Under the pieces are notes generated by a model. The model was not told the DNA's origin and made no database searches. It saw only the letters and a program-made list of their open reading frames with translations. From the NCBI GenBank assembly GCA_016222945.1, contig JACRPY010000004.1:310001-374000 (forward strand): 64,000 nt of DNA, given 5' to 3'. This document shows positions 16,082 to 25,343 of this stretch, piece by piece; positions within the stretch are counted from its first letter, which is position 1, and every line of letters starts with the position of its first letter. Origin of the DNA: Methanobacterium sp. (GTDB lineage Archaea; Methanobacteriota; Methanobacteria; Methanobacteriales; Methanobacteriaceae). Both the position numbers and the translations under genes were made by a program.

Positions 16082-17281
16082 ATGAAATATGTTGTAATAA
16101 TAGGGGATGGAATGGCTGATTATCCTTTATCTCAATTAAATAACAAAACACCTCTTCAAGCATCTGTAATTCCTAATATGGATTATATAGCATCTAATGG
16201 TGTTAATGGAATGTTAAAAACTGTTCCCAATGGAATGGAACCTGGATCAGATGTTGCAAATCTTTCAATAATGGGATATGACCCTAAAAAATATTATACT
16301 GGTAGAGGTCCTCTTGAAGCTGCAAGTATTGGTGCTACTCTTCAGGAAGGCGAAGTTGCATTTAGATGTAATTTTATAACTCAAAAAGAAGGATTTTTAG
16401 CAGATTTTAATGCCAATCATATTTCTACAGAGGAATCTAAAGAATTAATAAATACTTTAAATCATGAATTTAAAGAAATTGGAAAATTCTATTTAGGTAT
16501 AAGCTACAGAAATTTGTTTGTATTAAATAAAAAAGAATCTGCATCTTTAAAATCAATGCCACCCCATGATATTGTTGGAGAAAAGATTAAAGAAAATCTT
16601 TTAAAGCCATATTCTGATGAAAATGCTAAATTATTAAATAAAATAATGTTTAAATCTCAAAAAATTCTTGAAAACCATCCAGTAAACAAAAAAAGAGTTT
16701 TAAATGGAAAAAACCCTGCAAATATGATCTGGCTTTGGGGACAGGGTTTAAAACCAAAAATGCCATTATTTGCCGAAAAGTATGGGTTAAAAGGAGCTAC
16801 AATAACTGGAGTGGACCTTATAAAAGGAATAGGTATTTATCTGGGACTTAATAATATTGATGTTCCAGGAGCAACAGGATATTTTGATACAAATTATGAT
16901 GGAAAGGCAAATTATGCATTAAATGCGTTAAATAACCATGATTTAGTATTTATTCATGTAGAAGCTCCAGATGAAGCAGGTCATGCAGGAGATATTCAAG
17001 AAAAAATAAAAGCAATAGAAAATATTGATTCTAAAATTGTTGGAAAACTTCTGGATGAATTACCGGCTTTTGATGATTATGCTATATCCATATTACCAGA
17101 TCATGCAACTCCTATTGAAGTAAAAACACATACAATGGACCCTATACCATATGCCATGTTTTCTACAAAAGGAGATAATGATGATGTGAGTCAATATAAT
17201 GAATTTTCAGCTAAAATGGGATCTTTAGGTACAGTTGAAGGTCATAAGTTTATGAAAAATTTTTTAGAAAACATGATTTAA
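16082..17281 (+). CDS. apgM: 2,3-bisphosphoglycerate-independent phosphoglycerate mutase, archaeal type
   Basis: 399 residues with TTGGAG before the ATG. It is an alkaline-phosphatase-superfamily enzyme: GDGMADYPL at the N-terminus holds metal ligands, EPGSDVANLSIMGYD carries the catalytic Ser, and HVEAPDEAGHAGD and LPDHATPIEVKTHT provide the remaining metal-binding Asp and His residues. It interconverts 3- and 2-phosphoglycerate in gluconeogenesis. Length and motifs match the archaeal ApgM group rather than bacterial GpmI (about 510 residues). It stands 21 bases after hom and is likely cotranscribed. Confidence 0.92.
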   Translation: MKYVVIIGDGMADYPLSQLNNKTPLQASVIPNMDYIASNGVNGMLKTVPNGMEPGSDVANLSIMGYDPKKYYTGRGPLEAASIGATLQEGEVAFRCNFITQKEGFLADFNANHISTEESKELINTLNHEFKEIGKFYLGISYRNLFVLNKKESASLKSMPPHDIVGEKIKENLLKPYSDENAKLLNKIMFKSQKILENHPVNKKRVLNGKNPANMIWLWGQGLKPKMPLFAEKYGLKGATITGVDLIKGIGIYLGLNNIDVPGATGYFDTNYDGKANYALNALNNHDLVFIHVEAPDEAGHAGDIQEKIKAIENIDSKIVGKLLDELPAFDDYAISILPDHATPIEVKTHTMDPIPYAMFSTKGDNDDVSQYNEFSAKMGSLGTVEGHKFMKNFLENMI

Positions 17282-17398
17282 ATTTTTTCATACATAATTT
17301 TTTATATAAAAATACAGTATAAATCGGTATATGTTTAATAATTTTAACTCGATTTTGAGTTTAATATTTAAAGGATAATAATGATTTTTGTTTAGGAG

Positions 17399-19006
17399 AT
17401 GATTCATCTGTCAAAATATATAGTCGTAACAGGCGGGGTTGTAAGTTCAATAGGAAAAGGAATAACTGCAGCATCAATTGGAAGAATTTTAAGGTCTCAT
17501 GGAATTGATGTAACAGCAATAAAGATAGATCCTTATTTAAACTGGGATTCAGGGACATTAAATCCTTATCAACATGGAGAAGTTTTTGTAACTGAAGATG
17601 GTATGGAAACAGACCTGGATTTAGGGCATTATGAGCGATTTTTAGACACTGAGCTTTCAGGTGATTCTAATATAACAACAGGAAAAGTATATTCATCAGT
17701 AATTGAAAAAGAAAGGAAAGGGGAGTATTTGGGCTCTTGTGTACAGATTATTCCCCATATAACAGATGAAATCAAATCAATGGTAAGAAAAATTGCAAAT
17801 AAAACAGATGCTGACGTGGTTTTAGTTGAAGTTGGCGGAACTGTGGGAGATATAGAAAGCCAACCCTTTTTAGAAGCATTAAGACAATTACGTAATGAAG
17901 AAGGTCATGATAATGTAATGTTTGTCCATGTTACATATGTTCCTTACTTAAGAGCTGCTGGCGAATTTAAAACTAAACCAACACAGCACAGCACTAAAGA
18001 ATTAAGGAGCACGGGTATAAATCCTGATATGATTATTTGCAGGTCTGAATTATCTATAGATAGTCCTTTAAAGCAGAAAATAGCTCATTTTTGTGATGTT
18101 GAAATTAATGCAGTAATTAATGCTCCAGATGTTCATTCAATATATGAAGTCCCATTAATTCTTAATGAAGAAAAAGTGGGAGAATATGTGCTTAAAAGAA
18201 TAAAAATGGATGTAAATCACCCTGATCTTGGCCGTTGGAGTGAAATTGTAGAATCTCTCAAAAAAGAAGAGCCAAAAGTAAATATAGGAATTATAGGGAA
18301 GTATGTAGAACTTGAAGATGCTTACATAAGTATTAGGGAGTCTCTTAAACATGCAGCAGCAGAAATTGGAGTTAAGGTAAACATAGAATGGATAAGTGCC
18401 GAAGATTCCTTAGATATTAACAATCTTCAAGATTTGGATGCGCTTTTGATCCCTGGAGGATTTGGCGAAAGAGGTATTTCCGGAAAGTTAGATGCTGTTA
18501 GATATTCTATTGAGCACAAAGTTCCATTATTTGGAATTTGCTTGGGAATGCAATGCATGGTAATTGAATTAGCAAGAATAAATGGCTTTGATGATGCAAA
18601 CAGTACTGAATTTGATTCTAAAACCAAAAATCCTGTAATAGATATCATGCCTGAACAAATAAAAATTAAATATATGGGTGGAACAATGAGACTTGGTTCA
18701 TATCCATGTAAACTTAAAAAAGACACTTTAGCATATGATGCTTATCAAAAAAAGAATGTTGATGAAAGACACAGGCATAGATATGAATTTAACAATGATT
18801 ATCGTGAATTTTTAGAAGAAAAAGGACTTATTATATCTGGAACTTCGCCAGATGATTATCTTGTTGAAATGGTAGAACTTGAGAATCATCCATGGTTTTT
18901 AGGATGTCAATTCCATCCAGAGTTTAAATCAAGACCAAATAATGCACATCCAATTTTTGTGTCATTTATGAAGGCTGCATTTGAAAATAGGAAAAATAAA
19001 AACTAA
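17399..19006 (+). CDS. pyrG: CTP synthase
   Basis: 535 residues from ATG 17399. The synthetase domain begins YIVVTGGVVSSIGKG and contains IDPYLNWDSGTLNPYQHGEV; the C-terminal glutaminase has LLIPGGFGERG, the nucleophile in FGICLGMQC and the distal GCQFHPEFKSRP. The enzyme makes CTP from UTP with glutamine. The start is doubtful: AGGAG touches ATG 17399 with no spacing, while GGAGATGAT (17395-17403) stands four bases before an in-frame CTG at 17408, and starting there gives the family N-terminus MSKYIVVTGG. The 117-base gap upstream is T-rich. Confidence 0.93.
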   Translation: MIHLSKYIVVTGGVVSSIGKGITAASIGRILRSHGIDVTAIKIDPYLNWDSGTLNPYQHGEVFVTEDGMETDLDLGHYERFLDTELSGDSNITTGKVYSSVIEKERKGEYLGSCVQIIPHITDEIKSMVRKIANKTDADVVLVEVGGTVGDIESQPFLEALRQLRNEEGHDNVMFVHVTYVPYLRAAGEFKTKPTQHSTKELRSTGINPDMIICRSELSIDSPLKQKIAHFCDVEINAVINAPDVHSIYEVPLILNEEKVGEYVLKRIKMDVNHPDLGRWSEIVESLKKEEPKVNIGIIGKYVELEDAYISIRESLKHAAAEIGVKVNIEWISAEDSLDINNLQDLDALLIPGGFGERGISGKLDAVRYSIEHKVPLFGICLGMQCMVIELARINGFDDANSTEFDSKTKNPVIDIMPEQIKIKYMGGTMRLGSYPCKLKKDTLAYDAYQKKNVDERHRHRYEFNNDYREFLEEKGLIISGTSPDDYLVEMVELENHPWFLGCQFHPEFKSRPNNAHPIFVSFMKAAFENRKNKN

Positions 19007-19038
19007 TTAATTCAATTTAATACAATCAAGTGATTTTT

Positions 19039-20247
19039 ATGACAGCTGATATACCCATACCTTTAATTTGTACAGTTATTGCATTGTTAGCATGCTTTTA
19101 TGCAGGCTACACAGACCTAACAAGAGGAGTTGTCCGAAATAAACTTACTTTCTCTTTAATAGGCATTGGACTTATTTTAAATGCCATTTATGCAGTTATG
19201 ATAGGTAAAATCTCATTCATTATAACATGTATACTTTTTACAGCAATTATCTATGCAATGGGTTATGCATTCTGGAGAATTAAAGCATGGGCTGGTGGAG
19301 ATGCAAAATTATTTACAGGTTTAGCAGCTTTACTACCGTTTTACCCCCTACAGTTTTATCCCGCTATTTTAAGTTATAACCTATTTGGAGTAAATTTTCC
19401 AATTATTGCAGCATATGGATTCCCCTTTACATTAGTAATAAATAGTTTACTTTCAGTATTTCCATTCCTTTTAATTTATCTGTTATTTATAGTCATACGA
19501 AATAAACCAGAACTTTTAGATGAATTAGCAGCCCCAATCAAAGAATATAAGAAAAATATTGTATTAACGCTGATTATAACATCATCAGTAACATTAACAC
19601 TATTTATAACGCTTTATTTCAATTTAACATCTTATTTAGGGTATCAACTAATCATCGTTTCATTGATTTTAATATATCTTTTAACTCTTGTAATTTCCAA
19701 AATGCCAAATAGGCTAAAAGCAGTTATAATATCTATTTTAATTGTTTTTGGATTATATAACAATTTAAATAACCTTATTTTGGCATTAAGCAGTATGGTT
19801 GTTTTATTTATAATAATAACACTTACAGGAATTCTTAGAAACCTTCTTTTTTCAGTAAATAAAAAAGCACTTCAAGATGATTATAAGACAGAAGACTTAA
19901 AAGAGGATATGATACTTGCCCATAGTCTTTATGAAGATGAAAATAGAGTATATTTTGATGATAAGTCCCTTATTGCTAAAGTTAAAGAATCTGTAGATAG
20001 TGGTGATCCTTTTGGTTTTATGAAACCTAAAGGCAAACTTTTAATAGGTTCAATGGCAGCAGGCTTAACTAATGAGGATATTAAACTTTTAAAGACATTA
20101 TATACTGAAGATAAGATTAAAAATGAGATTAAAATTAAAAAAGGATTTCATTTTGTTCCATCAATGTTCATGGGTCTTGTAATATCTCTCTTTGTTGGAG
20201 ATTTAGCTTTAATATTCCAAAAAATATTATTTGCAATATTTACTTAA
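19039..20247 (+). CDS. A24-family prepilin peptidase (archaeal)
   Basis: 402 residues from ATG 19039, after AAGTGAT; an in-frame GTG at 19030 lies inside that site. It is a membrane aspartic protease of the prepilin/preflagellin peptidase family: Asp26 follows the first helix in GYTDLTRG, and Asp88 lies in WAGGDAKLF, the GxGD-like site. About ten helices are interrupted by a charged cytoplasmic region near residues 275-345. It is longer than FlaK/EppA because of the extra C-terminal part. It should cut class III signal peptides just before the conserved Gln, and several genes with such signals follow immediately, which makes them its likely substrates. Confidence 0.83.
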   Translation: MTADIPIPLICTVIALLACFYAGYTDLTRGVVRNKLTFSLIGIGLILNAIYAVMIGKISFIITCILFTAIIYAMGYAFWRIKAWAGGDAKLFTGLAALLPFYPLQFYPAILSYNLFGVNFPIIAAYGFPFTLVINSLLSVFPFLLIYLLFIVIRNKPELLDELAAPIKEYKKNIVLTLIITSSVTLTLFITLYFNLTSYLGYQLIIVSLILIYLLTLVISKMPNRLKAVIISILIVFGLYNNLNNLILALSSMVVLFIIITLTGILRNLLFSVNKKALQDDYKTEDLKEDMILAHSLYEDENRVYFDDKSLIAKVKESVDSGDPFGFMKPKGKLLIGSMAAGLTNEDIKLLKTLYTEDKIKNEIKIKKGFHFVPSMFMGLVISLFVGDLALIFQKILFAIFT

Positions 20248-20300
20248 ATAAAAATAATTTTAGGATAATAAAAGCATATTTGAAAAATATGGTTCAATTA

Positions 20301-20310
20301 TTTATATAAG
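20301..20310 (+). promoter_or_regulatory. TATA box of the first pilin gene
   Basis: TTTATATAAG is a near-consensus archaeal TATA box. With the usual spacing, transcription would begin near 20330, giving a leader of about 23 bases that includes GGAG at 20340 before ATG 20353. This argues against the upstream in-frame ATG at 20329. Confidence 0.6.
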
Positions 20311-20352
20311 ATAGAAAAAACATAAAATATGAGTGATATGGAGTTTAAAAAA

Positions 20353-20778
20353 ATGGATAATAGGGGACAAATTTCTGCAGAATATTTGTTACTAATTGTG
20401 GTAATTTTAATTGTTTTGACATCTGTCACATTACCACTTGTAGGAACAGCCATTAACAATAGTAATGATATTTCATGGTCTTCAGATGCAAAAATAGCCG
20501 TACAAACTATTGCAAATGCAGTAAACATAGTTTATGCTAATGGGCCTGGTTCTAAACAGACTAATGATGTATATATTCCCCAAACAATGGCACTTACTAA
20601 TGCAGGAAATAGTGTTGTTTTAACTGTTACACTTTCTGATGGCAGTACCAAAACCATAACTGGAAATACTGGATACGCTTTAAGTGCAACTAATATTCCT
20701 CTTTCAAGGGGTTGGCATACAATACAAGTGTATTGGCCTCAGGGAACAAATGCTATAACTATAACTGCAATATCATAA
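20353..20778 (+). CDS. Class III signal peptide pilin-like protein
   Basis: 141 residues from ATG 20353 (GGAG at 20340-20343 is well placed; ATGs at 20329 and 20338 are also in frame). The N-terminus is NRGQISAEYLLLIVVILIVL: a glycine, then QISAEY and a hydrophobic helix. This is the QxSxE class III signal of archaeal pilins, cut before Gln6. The mature part is Ser/Thr/Asn-rich with beta-strand character, as in type IV pilins of methanogens. It lies directly after the prepilin peptidase gene and has its own promoter. Abundance and assembly in a filament are inferred. Confidence 0.85.
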   Translation: MDNRGQISAEYLLLIVVILIVLTSVTLPLVGTAINNSNDISWSSDAKIAVQTIANAVNIVYANGPGSKQTNDVYIPQTMALTNAGNSVVLTVTLSDGSTKTITGNTGYALSATNIPLSRGWHTIQVYWPQGTNAITITAIS

Positions 20779-20834
20779 TCTGATTACCCAATAGAATGCA
20801 AATTAAATAGTATAATATCTTTTGAGGGATAAAA

Positions 20835-21722
20835 ATGAAGATCTTTACAAAGGTAGGCGACTTAATAATTAAAATTTTTAATTTAATTGGAATGATCATA
20901 TTAGCAATACCTAAAATTCCAAATAGGTTAAGAGGAATCAGCACAGCAGATATTAAAGATAAGGTTGATACTGACTCTATTAAAGAAAATATTTCTAAAA
21001 TTAAAAATGATACCCGAATAAAAGAAGGAATTTCAAAAATCTCCACAAAGGAAACTCCTCAGACAAGTAAAATTATTGAAAAAGACGATGCTGGTGGCAC
21101 AAAAGTTCCTAAATCACCTATTTCATCAGGTGAATTCACATCTGAAGAAAAAGAAAGAACAGTTTTCATACTTCAACTATTATCTGGTGGATTTTTAGTT
21201 GTATCTATGTTATATCTATTTAATTTCTTAATGTTCTTTTTATATGCTGTTTTTTCAATTATTTTAGTTGGAAGTACAATATATTTACTGTTTAATAAGG
21301 TTAAATTAATGTACACTGCTGATTTTAATGCATATCGTGACTTTTTTTTGATGTATACTGCTGTAGGGATAATATTAGTTTTAGTGGGAAGTAACCCTGC
21401 ATTTGTCATGTCATTTTCATTTGAATTTTTACCATCACTGTCTATCCTTATTTTTGCATTAATAGCAGTTGTAGCCGTATTTTTAATTTTCAGAATAAGA
21501 TATCATCGAAATTTCACTTATGGGACTGTAATTGAAACTGGTAAAAAAACTGCTTATGTAAAAGTAGAATATGATATATGTTCCAATGTGAAACCAGACA
21601 TTTATGTTGTAGATAACAGTTTCGGTGCAAAAGATGGTGATACTGTCAAAGTACAGATAGAAGAGTCAATTATGAGTATGGGTGGAAATAAACCTTCTAT
21701 GATAACTGAAACTTTAAAATAA
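20835..21722 (+). CDS. Membrane protein of unknown function (possibly DUF2101-type)
   Basis: 295 residues with GAGGGAT before the start. An amphipathic N-terminal segment with a hydrophobic patch (residues 8-32) is followed by a Lys/Ser/Thr-rich linker to about residue 110. Four close membrane helices then occupy about 110-220, and the last ~75 residues form a soluble beta-rich domain (YGTVIETGKKTAYVKVEYD and then DGDTVKVQIEE) similar to an OB-like NfeD-type fold. It resembles a family of methanogen membrane proteins (DUF2101, as far as I recall). Its place between pilin genes suggests a role in surface structures, but nothing in the sequence proves it. Confidence 0.6.
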   Translation: MKIFTKVGDLIIKIFNLIGMIILAIPKIPNRLRGISTADIKDKVDTDSIKENISKIKNDTRIKEGISKISTKETPQTSKIIEKDDAGGTKVPKSPISSGEFTSEEKERTVFILQLLSGGFLVVSMLYLFNFLMFFLYAVFSIILVGSTIYLLFNKVKLMYTADFNAYRDFFLMYTAVGIILVLVGSNPAFVMSFSFEFLPSLSILIFALIAVVAVFLIFRIRYHRNFTYGTVIETGKKTAYVKVEYDICSNVKPDIYVVDNSFGAKDGDTVKVQIEESIMSMGGNKPSMITETLK

Positions 21723-21740
21723 AAAATTTATTATTTTTTT

Positions 21741-22151
21741 TTATACAATTGTAATGGAATATTGGTGCCTATTTGATACAACAACATCATCATAAGGATC
21801 TAATGTCCTAACGTCTATTGTGTACCCTAAATTTGCAACTGAATGTAATGCTCCATTAAATATTGTTAAATTAGCTGCTGGTTGGAGTGTTTTATCAACA
21901 TTAATTTGGATTGTTAAGTTTTGACCAGAACCAAGTATTTGTACATCTGTAACTCTAAAGGGTTCTACGCTACGGTTTAAAAATACGAGGTCAGATATGG
22001 TGTTTGTAGCTCCATATCTTGCTGCTGCTGAAACACTGTTTAATTCCATGGCGTCTCCAATATAACCTGCAAAAACCAGTACTAAAATTAGCATAAATGC
22101 AATAATTAGAACGAATTCTATGGAAATTTGGCCTCGTTGATCCATTTTCAT
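21741..22151 (-). CDS. Class III signal peptide pilin-like protein, opposite strand
   Basis: 136 residues. The N-terminus DQRGQISIEFVLIIAFMLIL has the class III signal (G, then QISIEF, then helix), nearly the same as the pilin at 20353. The mature domain is short and beta-rich with NLTI repeats and ends with SITIV. It is the only gene of the pilus region on the minus strand; it converges on the preceding membrane-protein gene with 18 bases between the stops and is divergent from the next gene, with 195 bases of shared upstream DNA. No strong ribosome binding site is seen, and a second Met two codons in is an equally possible start. Confidence 0.82.
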   Translation of the reverse strand: MKMDQRGQISIEFVLIIAFMLILVLVFAGYIGDAMELNSVSAAARYGATNTISDLVFLNRSVEPFRVTDVQILGSGQNLTIQINVDKTLQPAANLTIFNGALHSVANLGYTIDVRTLDPYDDVVVSNRHQYSITIV

Positions 22152-22346
22152 ATTATTAATGTTTTTAGCTACTGAAGTATATTCTTTACTATTTTGATAA
22201 TTAAATAATATTTTCTCATGTATATTTATTCACTTAAATAATAATTCTAAAGCATTTAATAAGATTTTCCAAACATATATAACTGTTATTGTGACAAATT
22301 ATATATCAATTATAATAATATTCATTTAAGAAATGGGGATAAAATA

Positions 22347-23252
22347 TTGGGATTTAGAAAGGACTCAGAAGGACAGATATTTTCTATAGATTTGCTACTT
22401 GCACTGATACCGCTAACTATTATAATAGGTATGGCTGCAGCAGATATGGATAATATACTATATTTAACTCAGGGAGCTGTTTTCCAGAGTTCTACTGATA
22501 GGGTAGCTGCAGATACCATCACTACACTTCTTGAAACTTCAGGAGATCCTGTTGATTGGGAATTAAATGGAACTCCAAGAATTCCTGGCCTTGCAAACTA
22601 TGATACAGTGAAGAAATTACCAATAGAAGGCACGGTAGACCCGATTAAGCTCGCTGAGCTTAATCAAACACACATGGTTAGTCTTATAGGTGATTCTTAT
22701 AATTATTTTTTGAATGTATCCAGGGTGGACACTGGAGTTAACATAAAAACTATTGGGACATATAACAGCAGTGCAAAAAATATTGTAAGATATGAACGTT
22801 TCATATTATATGGCTACTTAAACGTAGTTTCTTCTGCAAAGAATTTGATTAGATATAACCCTGGTCCTCCACGAGTTTATACTAGTCCGCCTAACCCCTT
22901 CCCAACAAATAAGAATTATCTTCAAGTCTTTGACTACTGGGTTTTAGTGGTTAATAAGGGATATAATTCAGCTACAGTTGAAATTAACAATAATAGGGTA
23001 ATAGACCCCAGTGATTTTACGGGTCCTTCTACTCGTTTTGCCAATATAACAAAACCAGTTGATCCAACGTTCATGTTCAATCAGACTGATTTAATGAATA
23101 ATACTGTAACTGTGAGGGGAACAAGTAATCCTTGGGACTCCATGGATGTTTATGTAATACAAGTTCCAAAAGGAACTCCTAAAAGTGATATAACTTTAGA
23201 AAATGTGGAACCAAAAAGATACAGGTTCCAACTATATTTATGGGTAAAGTGA
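22347..23252 (+). CDS. Exported pilin-like surface protein with variant class III signal
   Basis: 301 residues from TTG 22347, with GGGGAT at the right distance. The N-terminus reads KDSEGQIFSIDLLLALIPLTI: glycine, Gln, then an acidic residue one place later than in the usual QxSxE signal, followed by a helix. The remaining ~260 residues are extracellular in character, rich in Asn, Thr, Tyr and Pro. A TATA-like AATTATATAT at 22297-22306 would serve as promoter. It starts a run of six genes on the + strand. Likely a minor pilin or surface adhesin anchored or processed by the peptidase upstream. Confidence 0.72.
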   Translation: MGFRKDSEGQIFSIDLLLALIPLTIIIGMAAADMDNILYLTQGAVFQSSTDRVAADTITTLLETSGDPVDWELNGTPRIPGLANYDTVKKLPIEGTVDPIKLAELNQTHMVSLIGDSYNYFLNVSRVDTGVNIKTIGTYNSSAKNIVRYERFILYGYLNVVSSAKNLIRYNPGPPRVYTSPPNPFPTNKNYLQVFDYWVLVVNKGYNSATVEINNNRVIDPSDFTGPSTRFANITKPVDPTFMFNQTDLMNNTVTVRGTSNPWDSMDVYVIQVPKGTPKSDITLENVEPKRYRFQLYLWVK

Positions 23253-23256
23253 TAAA

Positions 23257-25317
23257 ATGGATGATAAAGGGTTTATATTTACTACAGATGCAACTCTGGC
23301 CTTAGTTGTTTTCATGGTTTTTACAGCGTCTTTTATAACTTATCAGATAATGCCTAATTTTATGGGTGAGGACCATCAACATTTAGAAGCACTTGCAGAC
23401 AGTGCTTTAGCTGTAATGGAACAAGATGGGACATTAAACGCTGCGTCAATTAATTACGCGGCAGGTAATCAATCTGGAGGTTCAGATATTTTAAATACCT
23501 CTCTATACACGATTTTACCTTCAGATGTTGGTTATAAACTGATATTAGGTTCAAATCCACCTGTATATAATGACAGAGGATTATTAAGTGCGACTGACAC
23601 AGTTACAAGGGTTAGGGTTATATCCGGGCCTAAAGAAGGTTGGGTAGGACGTGCATGGTACAAATTAGAAGAAGTTGAATTTGAAAATCAAACCCAGAAT
23701 GTAACCACAACTTTATGGAATTTCCACAACTGGCTTACTAATTTTAGTCCATGGAGCAATAACAATCATTTAGTTACTTATCCTTATTGGGGGGGAGGAA
23801 GCAACCCTCAAAACATCCAATTTTCTATACCAAATGGAGCTACTATTTTGGGAGGTAATTATCTGGTAGGTTCAGCTAATAGGGAGAGGAGAGGTAGGTC
23901 ATATGGTGTAGATGTCCTTATTAATGGTATTCACCATGTAACTGCAAATACGAGCTTTACTTTCCTAAATTACATGCCTACAACAGATTTCAATCCAGAA
24001 TATAACTTCCAGGGAAATATTCCTGCAGCAGAGCTAAATACTGGAGTAAATAATTTCAATGTTAATTTTAATACTAACACTCGAAGTACTCAGGACCTAC
24101 CATGGTTTTCGATAATAGCTAATTACACTACTCAACTAGAGGTACCTAAAGGACTCATAACAACTAGAACTCCATTTAATAATGCAGCAGGCATGGCTGT
24201 ACAAACTGCTCAAGATTTAGATGGTAATGGAGTTGCTAATGAGTTTGGAAGGATATATAACATTAATACAGGTACTGTAACTTCTTTTACTAATTTAAGG
24301 AGAACTTCGTGGAATAGTTTTTATAATTTAAATAGCCCAACTTTTGAAAATGGAGTTCCATTTGTTATGACCAATGTTCCCAATATAGGTACAACAACAT
24401 GTGTGAGTGTTATTCAGGACATAAATATTCCTGCAAATTCGAGAATTTTTGATGGTTTTACTGTTGTAAATGCTTATGGGGCTGTTGACGGAGCCATGGT
24501 AGAAGTTTGGGACGGTACTCGGTGGAATACTGCATTTTATTCCTTTGGAACTTACAGTGGTGTTTCTAATGGTTATGGTAATACACCTGGAATAATATAT
24601 ATAAGAGATTTCCTTAATACTGGAAATAACAAAGTAAGAATAACAATTTGGGATGTTGTACCTGGAAATGATTACGATCTTGTAGGACTTCAAAGTTGTT
24701 ACAGTACAGTTACCACATCACAATTACCAATTAAATGGGAAAACTTCCCTTATAATAGTTATCAGAGTACTAACAACCAAAGGACTCAAACACGTACTTT
24801 TACAGTAGGTCCTGAAGCCCAAAAGGTGTTATTGTTTGTTGGAGCAGGATTAGATACCAGAAATTTTGCTGTTGATTATGGTAATAGTACTACTTTATAT
24901 AACAGTGCTGTAATTCCTTATTCACTGGATCTTTCAGCTTTAGATGCTGCAGGACCTCATGTATTTACAACAGGAACTCCTGGAAACTACACTTTAAAGA
25001 ATGGAACATACACTTTAAGGGTTAATGTAACAGCTCCATCTAATGGTTGGGAATCAGGAGATAATAACGCAGAATTGTTTTCAGGAACAAGAATAGCTGT
25101 TATTTACCCTAAATTTTTAGAAAATGTTTGGAAAGAAGTATGGGGGACCAATGCCGCATATGCAGAGCAACAAGCTCTAATTGAATTGAATAACACTTTA
25201 AACAGAGCTTTTAATAATGGATCTTTTGATTATGGTCCATATATCAAAACAGAAGCTATTTATGCTGGTGATTTACCTAATGCTATTCCTGTAAGGCTGG
25301 AATTATGGAGAAAATAA
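23257..25317 (+). CDS. Large exported surface protein with pilin-like N-terminus
   Basis: 686 residues, beginning four bases after the previous stop with GTGAT before the ATG. The N-terminus MDDKGFIFTTDATLALVVFMVF has the same lay-out as the preceding protein (DxxG, aromatic residue, xF, Ser/Thr, acidic, helix). The rest is a large beta-rich extracellular region full of Asn, Thr, Gly and aromatic residues with many NxT/NxS sites (for example NQTQN, NNTL), suitable for archaeal N-glycosylation. A stretch around residues 325-330 (DLDGNGVANEFGR) resembles a dockerin/calcium-type loop. Probably a cell-surface or pilus-tip protein; no catalytic motif is seen. Confidence 0.7.
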   Translation: MDDKGFIFTTDATLALVVFMVFTASFITYQIMPNFMGEDHQHLEALADSALAVMEQDGTLNAASINYAAGNQSGGSDILNTSLYTILPSDVGYKLILGSNPPVYNDRGLLSATDTVTRVRVISGPKEGWVGRAWYKLEEVEFENQTQNVTTTLWNFHNWLTNFSPWSNNNHLVTYPYWGGGSNPQNIQFSIPNGATILGGNYLVGSANRERRGRSYGVDVLINGIHHVTANTSFTFLNYMPTTDFNPEYNFQGNIPAAELNTGVNNFNVNFNTNTRSTQDLPWFSIIANYTTQLEVPKGLITTRTPFNNAAGMAVQTAQDLDGNGVANEFGRIYNINTGTVTSFTNLRRTSWNSFYNLNSPTFENGVPFVMTNVPNIGTTTCVSVIQDINIPANSRIFDGFTVVNAYGAVDGAMVEVWDGTRWNTAFYSFGTYSGVSNGYGNTPGIIYIRDFLNTGNNKVRITIWDVVPGNDYDLVGLQSCYSTVTTSQLPIKWENFPYNSYQSTNNQRTQTRTFTVGPEAQKVLLFVGAGLDTRNFAVDYGNSTTLYNSAVIPYSLDLSALDAAGPHVFTTGTPGNYTLKNGTYTLRVNVTAPSNGWESGDNNAELFSGTRIAVIYPKFLENVWKEVWGTNAAYAEQQALIELNNTLNRAFNNGSFDYGPYIKTEAIYAGDLPNAIPVRLELWRK

Positions 25318-25343
25318 AAAATTATTAAAAGGATGGCGTAAAA

